DNA of 54,237 nt from a virus. Location of the stretch: the IMG/VR virus record IMGVR_UViG_3300049830_000086, positions 1 through 54,237 of that record. One strand, given 5' to 3'. This document shows, piece after piece, positions 41,350 through 49,793 of the stretch. How positions within the stretch are numbered: the first letter of the stretch is position 1; each line of letters starts with the position of its first letter. Under the pieces are notes generated by a model, which made no database searches, was not told the origin of the DNA, and saw only the letters and a list, made by a program, of their open reading frames with translations. The position numbers were made by a program, and so were the translations under genes.

Positions 41350-42150
41350 TTAAGCCCTCAAAGTGCCGAGAGCATCAAGCTGGTCTTGAAACGCATCAGC
41401 GACAGCCAAGGTCTTTGCAAACTTAGGCTGTTGAAGGACGGTTAGCAAGGTAGCTTCAAACTGCTTGCTAACGAAGTAGCGTGAAGCAGCCAACGTACCT
41501 TTCTTGCTAAGGATAGTGAAGTCAGTCGCCAACCTAGCAACGACAGCGCTTGAAGCAGATACTGCACTTGCAATCTGTGATGCACCAACAGTAGAGCTGA
41601 AACTGCGCTCCGTGCCGTAGTGAGCATAGAGAGCGATTGCAGTCTGGATGTTTCGAGTCGTAGGCAAGTTCTGGCTTGCGTTCAACGTAGTGCTGCTCTG
41701 AACAGTAGTGCGCAAAGTCTCGACAAAGCTAGCATTACCGATTAGGGCAGTTGCAATAGCATGTGCGAGTTGTGTGCGGTTCTTAGTCTCAGTCTGCAAG
41801 ACCTTAGTCGTAGCAGCTTTCTTAGGAGTCCTAACTGCCGCAGCAGCTGATGTGACGCCGGTGACGGCCTGGTTGATGATCCTGCTCAACTGAGCGAAGG
41901 TATCATTGAAGTCTCCTTCAGCAGAAGCGAGAGTGCTGACAGGAGTGCGAGAACTACCCAAACCTACTTTGCGGGAAGCGCGCACGACGGCAGGTGATGC
42001 AGTCGGAGGCTGTAGCACAGTCACGCCAGCAGTTAGCGTAATCTTCTGCAAGCTGTTGATAAGGTCGGTTGAAGCACCTTTCAAAACAACCACGTCAGGG
42101 TCGAGTTGAGAGCTGTTAACACGTTGATTTTTGATGTCGATTATTAGCAT
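41350..42150 (-). CDS. Ala/Thr-rich protein, possibly winged-helix
   Basis: A 266-residue protein with an Ala/Ser/Thr-rich, helical composition and a lower-AT DNA stretch than its neighbours. The C-terminal part (NIQTAIALYAHYGTERSFSSTVGASQIASAVSAS...RYFVSKQFE) has a helix-turn-helix then a strand, somewhat like the two preceding paralogues. Function unknown. Confidence 0.62.
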   Translation of the reverse strand: MLIIDIKNQRVNSSQLDPDVVVLKGASTDLINSLQKITLTAGVTVLQPPTASPAVVRASRKVGLGSSRTPVSTLASAEGDFNDTFAQLSRIINQAVTGVTSAAAAVRTPKKAATTKVLQTETKNRTQLAHAIATALIGNASFVETLRTTVQSSTTLNASQNLPTTRNIQTAIALYAHYGTERSFSSTVGASQIASAVSASSAVVARLATDFTILSKKGTLAASRYFVSKQFEATLLTVLQQPKFAKTLAVADAFQDQLDALGTLRA

Positions 42151-42159
42151 AATTGTTGA

Positions 42160-44895
42160 TTATTCTTTTTTCCATTCCCAGCACTTCTTTTGGAAGTCCC
42201 AGGCTGTCTCACCATGGAATATTTCTTCTTTCGCTTTCCACCTAGAGGACACAGACATTTCCATGCCTAAGTTATCTCCGGTAGCGATCTTACATTCCTT
42301 GGTAAAGAAGTTCCTACATACTTCAGGGAAAAAGTTACCCTGTAGCATGTCTTTGTGTATAATAAAGTATGAAGCATCGTGGACGCTGTTGACTGGGTAA
42401 ACCCACTTCATCCAGACGCCCTCTTTGACTAAGTACTTCTTCATGCTTACACAAATATCCCACATGAAAAGGGCTAGCTCACTAGCAGGAGGAAAAGCCA
42501 AGCTTTCGTTCTTCCAGCCAGCAACTATTCGTCTATCTGAGCTATCTTCAAAGTGATAGCGCATACCGCGAGCGTTCTCGATATAGCGGTGTTCATCCAC
42601 CTGTTGTTTACATTTTTCCCTGTAATCCATGTAGTCCCCGTATTTTCTCCAAGTCTCCAAAGCATACTCAATACGATTGATAGGCAAGTAAATGCCTGAC
42701 TCTGCGTAAATCTCAGCTTGAATAGGCATTGCTGCCGCCAATAATTCAGAAGTATATGCTACCCTGAATGTAATGGCTTTTGCTGAAACGTACTTAGAAT
42801 AATCGTTCTTGCCTACTGTAGGATCTTGGAAATACTCCCTTGCTTTAGTTACATGGAAGCCACCACTCAAGATGTCGTGGATGTACTGCTTGTCTTTGCT
42901 AAGGAACGCGAGAATACCTAAGTCTGCACTAGCTACGTCACATTCGACCCAGTACCAGTCAGGAGAGCCTGAATGGAAGATGTGCCTTATGTTACCTGGT
43001 ATTAGATGAGCATGTTTCTTTTGATCTTCTTTGTTCATCGCAGAATGACCAGGAACGAAGATGTTAGGTAAATGACTCAAGACTTTGGAGGCCGGGTTCT
43101 GAACGTTAGGCCTACTGCTAGACCTAAAGTTATCCAGACATTCATAGAAGTCTGGGTGAATCCTACCATCTTTGCAGATAGCGGACCAATAAGAACTCTT
43201 CTTACCTTCCTCGTCATCCTCATCACCTTCTTCTACGTCAGTATCAAATCCAGTTCCAGTCTTGCATAGGAACTTGGTCGCAAACACACCTACCCTCGCC
43301 AAGTCTAATAGATTCTTGACGATAGCGTGTTTAGTCTTAAGAACATCATCATTAGGTGTTTTCTCCAAAGCCTTCTCCAAGTCAAAGCAAATAGTACTAA
43401 GACTCTTGCCATTGGTGCTAGGAGAATACTGCTTCTGAGTAGCCACTTTCTGAGACTCATACCATGCCCTAGGTTTAATTTTGCCTTTCTTAGTGTAAAA
43501 GGCAGGAGCTAGTTTAAGGACATCATAGAGCAGGGTTTTCTTCTGTTTAGCTGAGGCTGGGTTGAAGTCAGGATAGATGTCCTGCAACTTGTCAGCTAGC
43601 TCATTCAAAAGACCGTGGTACTTGTCAGTGTAAAGCTTGGTCAGCTCTTCCATCTTCTCCAAGTCCATCGGGATACCATTCAACTCCAAATCCATGAAGT
43701 AATTGGTGAGGGGCAAGTAAGTATTATACCAATAGTTCCTAACTCTCTCCGGTAATTTGTCCATTGCTTCTTTCATTCCTAAGCAAGCGGTTCTATGTGC
43801 AACCGCGTCGCCTGCGCAATAGTCCCAGAAAAAGTCGGGTTCTAGAAATTTTAGTTTAGCCATCTCTTCGTAAGCTAGTTTATGCTTTTTCAAGAGATCT
43901 GGCATTTCCTTGTAATAAGGTTTGTAGTTTGTGAAATACTTGATGCCTGTTTCCAATCCTTTAGGCCACCTACTATCTAGGAAGCCACATGCCTTCATAC
44001 CATCGAAGAATAGTGTATCATCCGATAATTTGAAACCCCTATGCTTTAACCTCTTGTCGTCCGCCCTTACATTCCAACCCATTCTCTGGACTTGTGGATG
44101 TTCGAGTAGCGGCTTCATTGTATCAAGAAGTGCTTTGTTCTCAGTCGTACCGTCTTTACTGATGTCTAGGATGATAGCTACATTAGGTTCACAGGAGTAC
44201 TGGAACGTATGCAAGACTTCATCATCACTCAACTTCTTGCCAAACCATTCAGCGTCATAGCCTACTTGGAACTTCCCTTGTTCTATGTAAGATTGGATTA
44301 GAACCTTATTCAACTCAGGGTCGTCTACAACCATCTTTTCAAATTTAGTGTAGTCTAGCTTATCTTCCATGAAGCGCTTAGCCAAATCAAAGGATTCCCT
44401 GAACACTGGTCGTAATGTCGGGTCTTGGCTGACTATCATGCCTGGAGAGTAGTTGGCGATCAACTTACCACCATGCACACAATCTACGATGTTACCTAAG
44501 TAATTCGTCATCTTGTCGTTGGCTTGCTTTACCGCCTTAAACGGTTCGGCACCAAGCGTCATGATGAGCTTAGGCTTGATTGTTGCGATTTCGAAGTCCA
44601 ACACAGGTTTGCATTGGTCTATCATTCCTTTAGTAGGCTTGCCTGCAGCTCCAACGTCATACTTAACCATTGAGGTCAGGTAATAGTCAGATTCTTCAAA
44701 GCCAGCTACTTGTAGAGCATTCCTAAGCTCTTCTCCGTTCGGTCCTTCAAGCAAATCGCCATGTTCACAGGCATCATAGCCTGGATAACTCATAACGATC
44801 ATGAACTTTGCGTCAGTGCTTCCACTCGGCAAAATCCAGTCTTTGCCTTCAGGCTTAAACTTATTGTAATCTGTCAAAAACTGTTCTAGTGTCAT
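42160..44895 (-). CDS. Family A DNA polymerase with N-terminal uracil-glycosylase-like domain
   Basis: A 911-residue protein. Residues 1-190 resemble a family 4 uracil-DNA glycosylase (FMIVMSYPGYDACEHGDLLEGPNGEELRNALQ; LIMTLGAEPFKAV), as in SPO1-type phage polymerases. A 3'-5' exonuclease follows (VGYDAEWFGKK), then the polymerase with motif A CDVASADLGILAFLS, motif B KAITFRVAYTSE and motif C SVHDASYF. Motif A has Asp where E of the usual DYSQIE is expected. It is the main replicative polymerase of the phage. It is coupled to the next upstream gene by 4 bases. Confidence 0.9.
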   Translation of the reverse strand: MTLEQFLTDYNKFKPEGKDWILPSGSTDAKFMIVMSYPGYDACEHGDLLEGPNGEELRNALQVAGFEESDYYLTSMVKYDVGAAGKPTKGMIDQCKPVLDFEIATIKPKLIMTLGAEPFKAVKQANDKMTNYLGNIVDCVHGGKLIANYSPGMIVSQDPTLRPVFRESFDLAKRFMEDKLDYTKFEKMVVDDPELNKVLIQSYIEQGKFQVGYDAEWFGKKLSDDEVLHTFQYSCEPNVAIILDISKDGTTENKALLDTMKPLLEHPQVQRMGWNVRADDKRLKHRGFKLSDDTLFFDGMKACGFLDSRWPKGLETGIKYFTNYKPYYKEMPDLLKKHKLAYEEMAKLKFLEPDFFWDYCAGDAVAHRTACLGMKEAMDKLPERVRNYWYNTYLPLTNYFMDLELNGIPMDLEKMEELTKLYTDKYHGLLNELADKLQDIYPDFNPASAKQKKTLLYDVLKLAPAFYTKKGKIKPRAWYESQKVATQKQYSPSTNGKSLSTICFDLEKALEKTPNDDVLKTKHAIVKNLLDLARVGVFATKFLCKTGTGFDTDVEEGDEDDEEGKKSSYWSAICKDGRIHPDFYECLDNFRSSSRPNVQNPASKVLSHLPNIFVPGHSAMNKEDQKKHAHLIPGNIRHIFHSGSPDWYWVECDVASADLGILAFLSKDKQYIHDILSGGFHVTKAREYFQDPTVGKNDYSKYVSAKAITFRVAYTSELLAAAMPIQAEIYAESGIYLPINRIEYALETWRKYGDYMDYREKCKQQVDEHRYIENARGMRYHFEDSSDRRIVAGWKNESLAFPPASELALFMWDICVSMKKYLVKEGVWMKWVYPVNSVHDASYFIIHKDMLQGNFFPEVCRNFFTKECKIATGDNLGMEMSVSSRWKAKEEIFHGETAWDFQKKCWEWKKE

Positions 44896-45317
44896 ATGTC
44901 CGTTGGTACCCAGATTCCGCTCACATTCTTGTACAAGAAATTGCCAAGTTTGTAGTCTAGGTGTGGTTCGATGTCCTTTGTGAAAAAGCTTGGAAAGTCT
45001 ATAACGTTTGAATCAAATCCGTTTAGATCTAAAGCTTCCGAAGCAGGTACTAGCTCTAATTCTCTGTCATCTCCGGCGTAATCAAAGATTATTTCTTTGT
45101 CGAAGGCTACTAAATAAAGAGGTCGGTCAACGATACTAACGAACGTGTTCTGACCAACTTTCATTATAATGGACGCTTGGGCTTGCCCACCGTCTTCATC
45201 CATGTGTTGAAAGGCTTCAATCAACTGTGGCAATATCTTACTAGGAAACAAGTTGTGATACTTGTTCTCATGCAAGCACAGGAAGAAATAGTTTTGGTCT
45301 AAGTCTAAGTCTTCCAT
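44892..45317 (-). CDS. Unknown 141-residue protein
   Basis: An alpha/beta protein (NYFFLCLHENKYHNLFPSKILPQLIE; TFVSIVDRPLYLVAFDKEIIFDYA) squeezed between helicase and polymerase genes with 1- to 4-base overlaps, so it probably belongs to the replisome unit. No motif recognised. Confidence 0.72.
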   Translation of the reverse strand: MEDLDLDQNYFFLCLHENKYHNLFPSKILPQLIEAFQHMDEDGGQAQASIIMKVGQNTFVSIVDRPLYLVAFDKEIIFDYAGDDRELELVPASEALDLNGFDSNVIDFPSFFTKDIEPHLDYKLGNFLYKNVSGIWVPTDI

Positions 45318-46720
45318 TATCGTCTTGGGATGATTGAGGCTGTGTTAACTTGAGTCATCGAGCCTGGATTAGACGTACCTACATCCAAGTCCAACGTATC
45401 TCTGACTACCTCCGATTTAACCCTCATGAACTCTAGTTCAGTCCTTAAGTGCACGGAGAACTCCTTGACGTGTCTCTGCTTCAAAGAGAAGATGTTGAGA
45501 CAATCTTCAGTCTTAGGCTTACCTACACCAAGCACAATGTCGGCTTTGTGAATAATACCTTTGTAACCGTCGATGTCTTCGCGAGAGAAGGTAGGCTTTA
45601 GCTTACCCTTAGCCTGATGCTGCACCCACAATACGAAGTTTTTACCGTTGATCGTTCTGTGAGATAGCTCGTCCAGTTCTTCACCCAATACCTTTTCCTT
45701 CTGCCAGTTATCTGCACCTCTAGGCACTTCTGTGATAGGATCCAGACATTGCATCTGATCTAGCATAACGACTTTAGGTATGAACCCAGTCATCTCGTAG
45801 TGATGCTTTATGCTCTCGTAAGCATGGTCAACGTTCTTGACTCTTGCATCCCTAAGATCGGCCATGTGTAACTTGTGAAGCATGCGCCTCTTAGTTTCGT
45901 GCATAGCATCGTTAGCCTGAGCTTCAAGTTCAATGTTCGACTGACCTTGTCTCAAACCTGTATACCTAATACCGAATACGTTAGCATATAACCTCTGGCT
46001 CAAGTCTGTCGTAGGCTCTTCGTAGCTCAAGTATAGTGTTTCATCACCACCCTCTGCAATCTTCTGTACAATGTTAAGACCTAGTGCAGTCTTACCACCA
46101 CCAGAGAAACCTACAATAAACCCGAACTGACCTAACTCCAAACCACCCAACCTCTTATCGAGTTCATGGATGCCGGAACCAATTAGGTTAGTCTTAGACT
46201 TATAAACGATGTCACGGAAAGGTACAATGAACTTAACACTGTTAGATTCACTGTCACTGCTTAACGAATACTGGAGTCTGCTTAGCTCAGCCGTAGCCGT
46301 AGCCAAGTCATCCTTGTGCTTGTTCCAAATTTTAGTAGCTCTGCGCTTTTGTAGGAAAGCTGCGATCTTACCATCAAAGAAGTTGGATGGTTCCAAAGGC
46401 CTTGATGTATCATAGAAGTAGGCCATGAGCTTGATTAGGCTATCACGGTGTACCTCATCTATGAGACCAGCGTTGATTCTGGCTGTTATGCCATTAGCAA
46501 AGTTCTGCACACTCATCGGGCATTGCTTCGCGCTGATGATCATGTTAACGATCTCTTTGTAGACCTCGTTACCATATGTGGCATCAATCATGAAGTCTTC
46601 GCCCGTAAGCTTTAAGGCTTGCGCCCTGTTGTAAATCTCCGGCACTAATAGCATGTGCCTAAGCAACAACTCGCTAAAGTCATCATCGTGCAACGGTTCT
46701 ATAAACGCTGTGTCATTCAT
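45317..46720 (-). CDS. DnaB-type replicative helicase
   Basis: A 467-residue protein with an N-terminal helical domain and a RecA-like core: GFIVGFSGGGKTALGLNI (Walker A), ETLYLSYEEPTTDLSQRLYAN, PKVVMLDQMQCLDP (Walker B with Gln in motif 3) and a C-terminal region with FVLWVQHQAKG. The pattern is that of the phage replicative helicases of the DnaB family. It unwinds DNA ahead of the polymerase; the primase gene is next but one upstream. Confidence 0.84.
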   Translation of the reverse strand: MNDTAFIEPLHDDDFSELLLRHMLLVPEIYNRAQALKLTGEDFMIDATYGNEVYKEIVNMIISAKQCPMSVQNFANGITARINAGLIDEVHRDSLIKLMAYFYDTSRPLEPSNFFDGKIAAFLQKRRATKIWNKHKDDLATATAELSRLQYSLSSDSESNSVKFIVPFRDIVYKSKTNLIGSGIHELDKRLGGLELGQFGFIVGFSGGGKTALGLNIVQKIAEGGDETLYLSYEEPTTDLSQRLYANVFGIRYTGLRQGQSNIELEAQANDAMHETKRRMLHKLHMADLRDARVKNVDHAYESIKHHYEMTGFIPKVVMLDQMQCLDPITEVPRGADNWQKEKVLGEELDELSHRTINGKNFVLWVQHQAKGKLKPTFSREDIDGYKGIIHKADIVLGVGKPKTEDCLNIFSLKQRHVKEFSVHLRTELEFMRVKSEVVRDTLDLDVGTSNPGSMTQVNTASIIPRR

Positions 46721-47283
46721 ATCTTCGGTATCCTTGTTAAATCAAGCTTCTCTCCGCCCGATTCGACTGACCTCAGAAACTCAAGCAGCTTTGGTTGCAT
46801 TAACAAAAGCTGCCTAGCTGCTGCTCCATATTTCTTGATCATCTCAGCATCCTTGGTAGGATACATAAGAATACGGAACCAAGACATGAAATCAAAGGAT
46901 TCGTTCTTCAGACACAGCGCAGGATCCCAACCATTCTCGATGTAATGCACATAGCGTTCACACTGAGAATTGAATTCTTCCTCAGGTGACACATCCCAAT
47001 GCAAAGCAATGTACTCGTCCAAATAACGTTGCGCATCTTTGGTAGCGAGTTGTGTAGGTATTAGGCTAGTATAGCCTTTCAGTACAGGACTGAAGAATAC
47101 CTGAGCCGACACATAGATGTGAGGCGTAACATTGTTCTTTATGCAGGTTTCAGCTGCTTTCTTAGCGTGCGTATACAATTGCTTCTTGAAAGAAGGCATC
47201 AGCACATAGTTACACTGCTTTACGAACTCATGAATGATCTGCTCGATCAACTCTTCATGAGATGTTGTTGTGTACTTGTTCAT
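46717..47283 (-). CDS. Unknown 188-residue helical protein
   Basis: Predicted helical throughout (EELIEQIIHEFVKQCNYVLMPSF; AEMIKKYGAAARQLLLMQPKLLEFL) with one Trp-rich segment. It sits between primase and helicase with 4- to 29-base overlaps. It could be a helicase loader by position, but no AAA+ or DciA motif is seen. Confidence 0.68.
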   Translation of the reverse strand: MNKYTTTSHEELIEQIIHEFVKQCNYVLMPSFKKQLYTHAKKAAETCIKNNVTPHIYVSAQVFFSPVLKGYTSLIPTQLATKDAQRYLDEYIALHWDVSPEEEFNSQCERYVHYIENGWDPALCLKNESFDFMSWFRILMYPTKDAEMIKKYGAAARQLLLMQPKLLEFLRSVESGGEKLDLTRIPKI

Positions 47284-48220
47284 TCCATTCCTGTTCTACT
47301 ATCATGGCGAGAATATCTGACGGTAGATCATCTGGGGATTCGGCACCATACTTTTCTAAGTTGATGTTGGCGACCTTCTTCCCAGCTGCTCTTAAACCAT
47401 TAGTAAACTCCTGCGCTCGTGACGGAAGACCATTTCCTCTAAGGACATGCTGGTCAGCGTCGAGCATCATTACAATCTCCGGCCAAGTCTGCATCAATTT
47501 AAGCTGCCTTCTTGATATGCCGGCTCCCCAAGTAGCCACACCATTAGGAAATTTCAAGGCTTTCTTCACACCCTCGACTACCACCACCCTTCTAGGATTG
47601 GCGGCTTTTGCATTGTCGAAGTTATAAAGGTAGCTGCCTTTGTTGAACAGATGATAATATTTAACGTTGTTCTCCTGGTCACCATAAATGGTTCCAGGCA
47701 AACTTCTCATCTGCCAGCCCACAAGTTTATTGTCGAAGTAAACAGGGAAGACTAAGCGTTCAGCACTAGTAATGAATGATTTACCGTTGTGGAAGTTCTT
47801 ACCTCCTTCAAACGGCACAAAGACTATCTTATGGAGATTGGCGTAAACGTCCAAATCCTTAAGTTCATCTTTGAGTAGAAATTGTACAGCAGGGTGATCG
47901 ATTGGTAGCTTATTGACGGGTATAGCAGTAGAGTAAGGTAAAATGAATGATCGCGGATCTGGCTCTTTTTCTTCTTCGAAATCCACATCTTTGAAATCGG
48001 CTGCGCTAGGAACATAGTATCCATCTAGTAAGTCTGCAATGTTCATTTTGACACCACATATGAAACAATTACTAGTGTAACCGTGAGTAGGAACATAGCG
48101 CTTTAGCTTGCTCCTATTGTGAGGCGTACAACTTGGACAGGGTATGCGCAACCATTCACCATGTCCTTTAACAACTCGAAACTTGCGTTTGAGTGCCTCT
48201 TCTAATGATTGGTTGCTCAT
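47255..48220 (-). CDS. DnaG-like primase (zinc finger plus Toprim)
   Basis: A 321-residue protein. Cys pairs C28-x-x-C31 and about C53-x-x-C56 form a CHC2-like zinc finger (RIPCPSC..NCFICG). The middle domain follows (LVGWQMRSLPGTIYG). The Toprim domain has VVVVEGVKKALKF (E) and EIVMMLDADQH (DxD). It makes primers for the phage replisome. It lacks a large C-terminal helicase-binding domain. The start is 3 bases after the UvsW-like helicase stop. Confidence 0.84.
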   Translation of the reverse strand: MSNQSLEEALKRKFRVVKGHGEWLRIPCPSCTPHNRSKLKRYVPTHGYTSNCFICGVKMNIADLLDGYYVPSAADFKDVDFEEEKEPDPRSFILPYSTAIPVNKLPIDHPAVQFLLKDELKDLDVYANLHKIVFVPFEGGKNFHNGKSFITSAERLVFPVYFDNKLVGWQMRSLPGTIYGDQENNVKYYHLFNKGSYLYNFDNAKAANPRRVVVVEGVKKALKFPNGVATWGAGISRRQLKLMQTWPEIVMMLDADQHVLRGNGLPSRAQEFTNGLRAAGKKVANINLEKYGAESPDDLPSDILAMIVEQEWNEQVHNNIS

Positions 48221-48222
48221 AC

Positions 48223-49689
48223 TTAAAGCTTCTTGTCATCTATAGATCCAAGTTCCCAAGCTATATCTTTCACAGAATCCACTACCTTGCACTTCCAACC
48301 TTGCTTCTTGTAGATCTCCATGCGTTTGTGGCTCATGTTCTCAAGAGTTTGGTCATGCTGGTCCATGAAATCTATGAGAACAAAGTGAGTCTTGTCTGGA
48401 GCTATTCTCGCTCCACGGTAAGCTTCCTGAAGTAACTCTACTTCACTCGTACCACCGCTAGCTTGAACAACTACTTTTATTTGCGGAATGTCTGCACCCG
48501 CTCTTAAACAATCCGTTGCCATCAAGTATTGATACTCGTTGTTTCGGAATTGTTCTAAGTTCTTGTCTTGTTTCGTCGGTGTTAGTGCATAAGCTCCGAA
48601 CTCCTTACCTTGTCCTCTATGAACATACAATGTACCTTGCGGCATGAATTGATAGAGAGGGACTAGGTGATCAGCGATATGGTCTACGAATACCAAAGTC
48701 TGCCAATCTTTCGGGACGTTCTGACACACTTCACCAATCAACTTATTACGTATCTCATTGCGCTTAATACCTTTAAGCAGCTTACCATCCATGGTACCAG
48801 CACTAAAGATAGCCTGCTCCGGAACCTTAACAAAGTAAACTTTGCAGGGAACCACAGCGCCATTGTCTTCAGCGTCAGCGTAAGGAACGTAAATCAGTCT
48901 TTCTCCAAACAAACCTTTGATTAGCTTATCCGCACCGTTGAACAAGTTCTTATCGGTGGCGGTGTAACCAAACATACGTACAGGTGTTATGCCGCTTAGG
49001 GTCGTTGCAATGGCTTCTCCAGTAGTGCCCTGGATCTCATCCATCAGCATTAGTTTACACTTTTCAAGAGCGCATTTGGGTAAGGATTTGAATGTGGTAA
49101 TAGTGACATCTCTTGAAATATCAAAATACCCGTCGCCTACCCTGCCTATATGACGATCCGGAAACAACTTAGTGAACTTGAGGTATGTTTGGTCAAATAC
49201 CGTTTTTAGAGGCGTGGCGACAATAGTTGGTCCTAAGTGAGCAAAGGCAGCATAAGTACAGGCCATCATAATGGTCTTACCGAAGCCACCTGCCGCACAA
49301 CAGATACCATTACCATCCTTAGCCTTGAACAAGAATTCTACTATAGGCTCAACTTGATAGTCCCTTAACCCTTCACTACCAATGCCTTCCCAATTGATCT
49401 GTTTGATTGCTTTTAAGTCAGGTTCTTTGACAGGGCTGCGCAGGTCTTCTATTACAGGAGTATCAGACTCATGTTCTATCAGACTTACAACCTTGTCAAA
49501 AAATCCGGCGAATGTAATCACCCCACCGTGCTCAGCTGAGGAATAAAGTTCTTTCTTATCAAACTTGTTAACCTTCTTCCAACCTTGGAATCCAAAACTT
49601 CTATGGGAGTACTGCAGATAGTTTAGTAAATATGCAGGTGCTGGATTGATTCCAAGCGCTCCGTCAACCCTTGTTAGTTGGATGTTCAT
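48223..49689 (-). CDS. UvsW-like superfamily 2 DNA helicase
   Basis: A 488-residue protein with SF2 motifs: Q-motif-like LRDYQVEPIVEF, motif I CCAAGGFGKTIMMA, Ia IVATPLKTVFDQTYLKF, motif II LMLMDEIQ (DExQ), motif III FGYTATD, then YLMATDCLRAGADIPQIKVVVQASG (motif V) and EAYRGARIAPDK (motif VI). It matches the T4 UvsW/RadD type of annealing and branch-migration helicases. It probably processes recombination forks. Confidence 0.85.
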   Translation of the reverse strand: MNIQLTRVDGALGINPAPAYLLNYLQYSHRSFGFQGWKKVNKFDKKELYSSAEHGGVITFAGFFDKVVSLIEHESDTPVIEDLRSPVKEPDLKAIKQINWEGIGSEGLRDYQVEPIVEFLFKAKDGNGICCAAGGFGKTIMMACTYAAFAHLGPTIVATPLKTVFDQTYLKFTKLFPDRHIGRVGDGYFDISRDVTITTFKSLPKCALEKCKLMLMDEIQGTTGEAIATTLSGITPVRMFGYTATDKNLFNGADKLIKGLFGERLIYVPYADAEDNGAVVPCKVYFVKVPEQAIFSAGTMDGKLLKGIKRNEIRNKLIGEVCQNVPKDWQTLVFVDHIADHLVPLYQFMPQGTLYVHRGQGKEFGAYALTPTKQDKNLEQFRNNEYQYLMATDCLRAGADIPQIKVVVQASGGTSEVELLQEAYRGARIAPDKTHFVLIDFMDQHDQTLENMSHKRMEIYKKQGWKCKVVDSVKDIAWELGSIDDKKL

Positions 49690-49786
49690 TGGTCTTAAAT
49701 AACTGCATTAACTTACTGCGTTTTTCAGGATACCACAGAATGTGCCTGATGAGGAATCCGATCAGAATACCAGCTAGTATTTCCAT
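49664..49786 (-). CDS. Small single-span membrane protein
   Basis: A 40-residue ORF from ATG 49786, with a hydrophobic segment EILAGILIGFLIRHILW followed by positive charges (PEKRSK). It overlaps the start of the helicase gene by 26 bases and follows the Rad50-like stop by 7 bases, matching the compact arrangement of the region. It fills what would otherwise be a gap. Function unknown. Confidence 0.55.
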   Translation of the reverse strand: MEILAGILIGFLIRHILWYPEKRSKLMQLFKTNEHPTNKG

Positions 49787-49793
49787 AGTCAAA

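Noticed and set aside
31224-47627. Long plus-strand frames opposite the replication genes
   Set aside because: Each is antisense to a well-supported minus-strand gene and shows no domain pattern.
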